A DNA stretch of 31,494 bases from Syncephalastrum monosporum B8922 (lineage: Eukaryota; Mucoromycota; Mucoromycetes; Mucorales; Syncephalastraceae). The DNA lies in contig JNEN01000453.1 of the NCBI GenBank assembly GCA_000697355.1, positions 1-31,494 of the forward strand, read 5' to 3'. The translations under genes were made by a program, and so were the position numbers. The notes under the pieces are model-generated. The model made no database searches. It was given only the letters and a program-made list of their open reading frames with translations, and had not been told where the DNA came from. Below are positions 30,709 through 31,494 of the stretch, piece by piece. The stretch's first letter is position 1; each line of letters begins with the position of its first letter.

Positions 30709-31494
30709 TGCAATGTTTATATACAGACAACGCAATCAGCCGGGTTTGTCTGCAAATGGTGCCCTTTGAATTAATAACAATCCTGGTAATGATCCTTTTC
30801 CATCCTCCGCCCCTGAATCTCGAGGCACGCACTGCAGAGCCCAGGAGGTGCCACATCCCATTATATCCTTTCTTTAACGCCTCCTCCGGCCCTCTTCCTT
30901 GGCTTGTATTGTATATCTTCCAAGGGGCTCGTCGTCGTGATGGCTTACCCTCAGATATATAAAGTTAAAAGCAGTGATCGGGACTCAAAACGTGAGAATC
31001 AGTCAGGAGAAAAAGAAAAGCCAGTCCGCGAGTTCAACGGGCAGAACGAGAATGAAGTAATGAAAGAAGGGAAACCAGAGGGCGATGGAGAGGGGGGGCG
31101 TGGAACGAAGAAGAAAAGAAGAGGGAAAGAGAAAGAGAAGATCGAAGGACGCAAGAAGAAAAGAGAGCGCGGGCAAGTAGCATGTGACTTTCTGACAGCA
31201 ACAAACAGGTGTGTAGGCTGCACCCGGGAATGCGCACAATCATACCACACACACACAGTACACACCCACGATAATATAACACTGTAATGCACCCCTTCTA
31301 CTTTTAGGGTAACCATACTTCTTTTTTTAGGTCCCCATCACCTCATTTGTTGGGTGGGAACTGCACCGAATTAAACCCACTTAAATCCACCTCGGTGGAT
31401 CCTGCAGTGTATTTTTTTTTCGTACCGCACTGCTGCTCCCTTTACTACAAGCGATTAATTCTTGTTTGACAAAAAAAAAAAAAAAAAAAAAAAA
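30709..31494 (-). other. 5' flank of the Caf120-like gene
   Basis: On the minus strand the segment 31190-31000 is strongly CT-rich, as in other leaders here. The purine-rich plus-strand frame over it is not a convincing gene. A CA run sits near 31245. The window ends in an uninterrupted run of about 24 A. Confidence 0.6.

Noticed and set aside
30904..31287. Lys/Glu-rich plus-strand ORF of 127 codons
   Set aside because: It is purine-rich low complexity, opposite to the CT-rich leader of the Caf120-like gene, with no recognisable domain.
31471..31494. Poly-A run at the window end as a retroposon tail
   Set aside because: It abuts the window edge and nothing upstream resembles a LINE or SINE; it could be simple repeat or a contig end.

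Overview
This window reads as fungal nuclear DNA. The intact genes carry short GT-AG introns (about 48-154 nt) and pyrimidine-rich leaders, and they encode fungal families: a Rgd2-type F-BAR/DEP/RhoGAP protein, a Caf120/Skg3-type PH protein, a Kre9/Knh1-like secreted protein and mitochondrial uL11m. The chromovirus-type Ty3 element and the many gene-family relics would fit an early-diverging filamentous fungus. Mucoromycota (Mucorales-like) is my best guess, but it is an inference and no species can be named.

Layout. Positions 1-6700 are a retroelement graveyard. It holds a 5'-truncated Ty3/gypsy chromovirus whose pol frame is open from reverse transcriptase to chromodomain, followed by its polypurine tract and one 3' LTR. 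Beside it lie two gag-like 5' ends on the opposite strand with related leaders, a 233-bp sequence present twice (plus a possible third trace), a frameshifted reverse-transcriptase fragment from a different Ty3 lineage, and a three-copy 36-bp module that forms a large inverted repeat. Positions 6700-13100 hold two head-to-head copies of an unrecognised C2H2 zinc-finger gene family. The left copy (minus strand) is intact, with four exons and 563 aa. The right copy (plus strand) is a pseudogene. A broken, intron-containing tricalbin (SMP/C2 protein) sequence sits between the right copy's promoter-like segment and its start codon.

Positions 13400-31500 are ordinary gene-dense fungal chromosome, in order: uL11m (+), a coiled-coil protein of unknown function (+), a five-exon Kre9/Knh1-like secreted protein (+), a three-exon DUF2470-DUF4499 membrane protein (-), a six-exon Rgd2-like RhoGAP (+, with one GC-AG intron), a decayed Tc1/mariner relic (-), a four-exon LEA_2-type single-pass membrane protein (+) and a two-exon Caf120/Skg3-like PH protein (-). 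Exon joins were checked by reading frame across every splice site. The two separate-looking ORFs at 17940-18335 and 18448-18711 are one gene.

Functionally, several host genes concern the cell surface and its regulation: wall-related Kre9-like, Rho signalling through the Rgd2-like protein, membrane LEA_2 and cortical PH proteins. This is a neighbourhood of independent genes, not an operon. I found no CRISPR array, rRNA or tRNA gene. The most unusual locus is the head-to-head C2H2 pair with the tricalbin insertion. The clearest regulatory lead is a Pumilio/Puf3-type UGUACAUA six bases after the uL11m stop codon.
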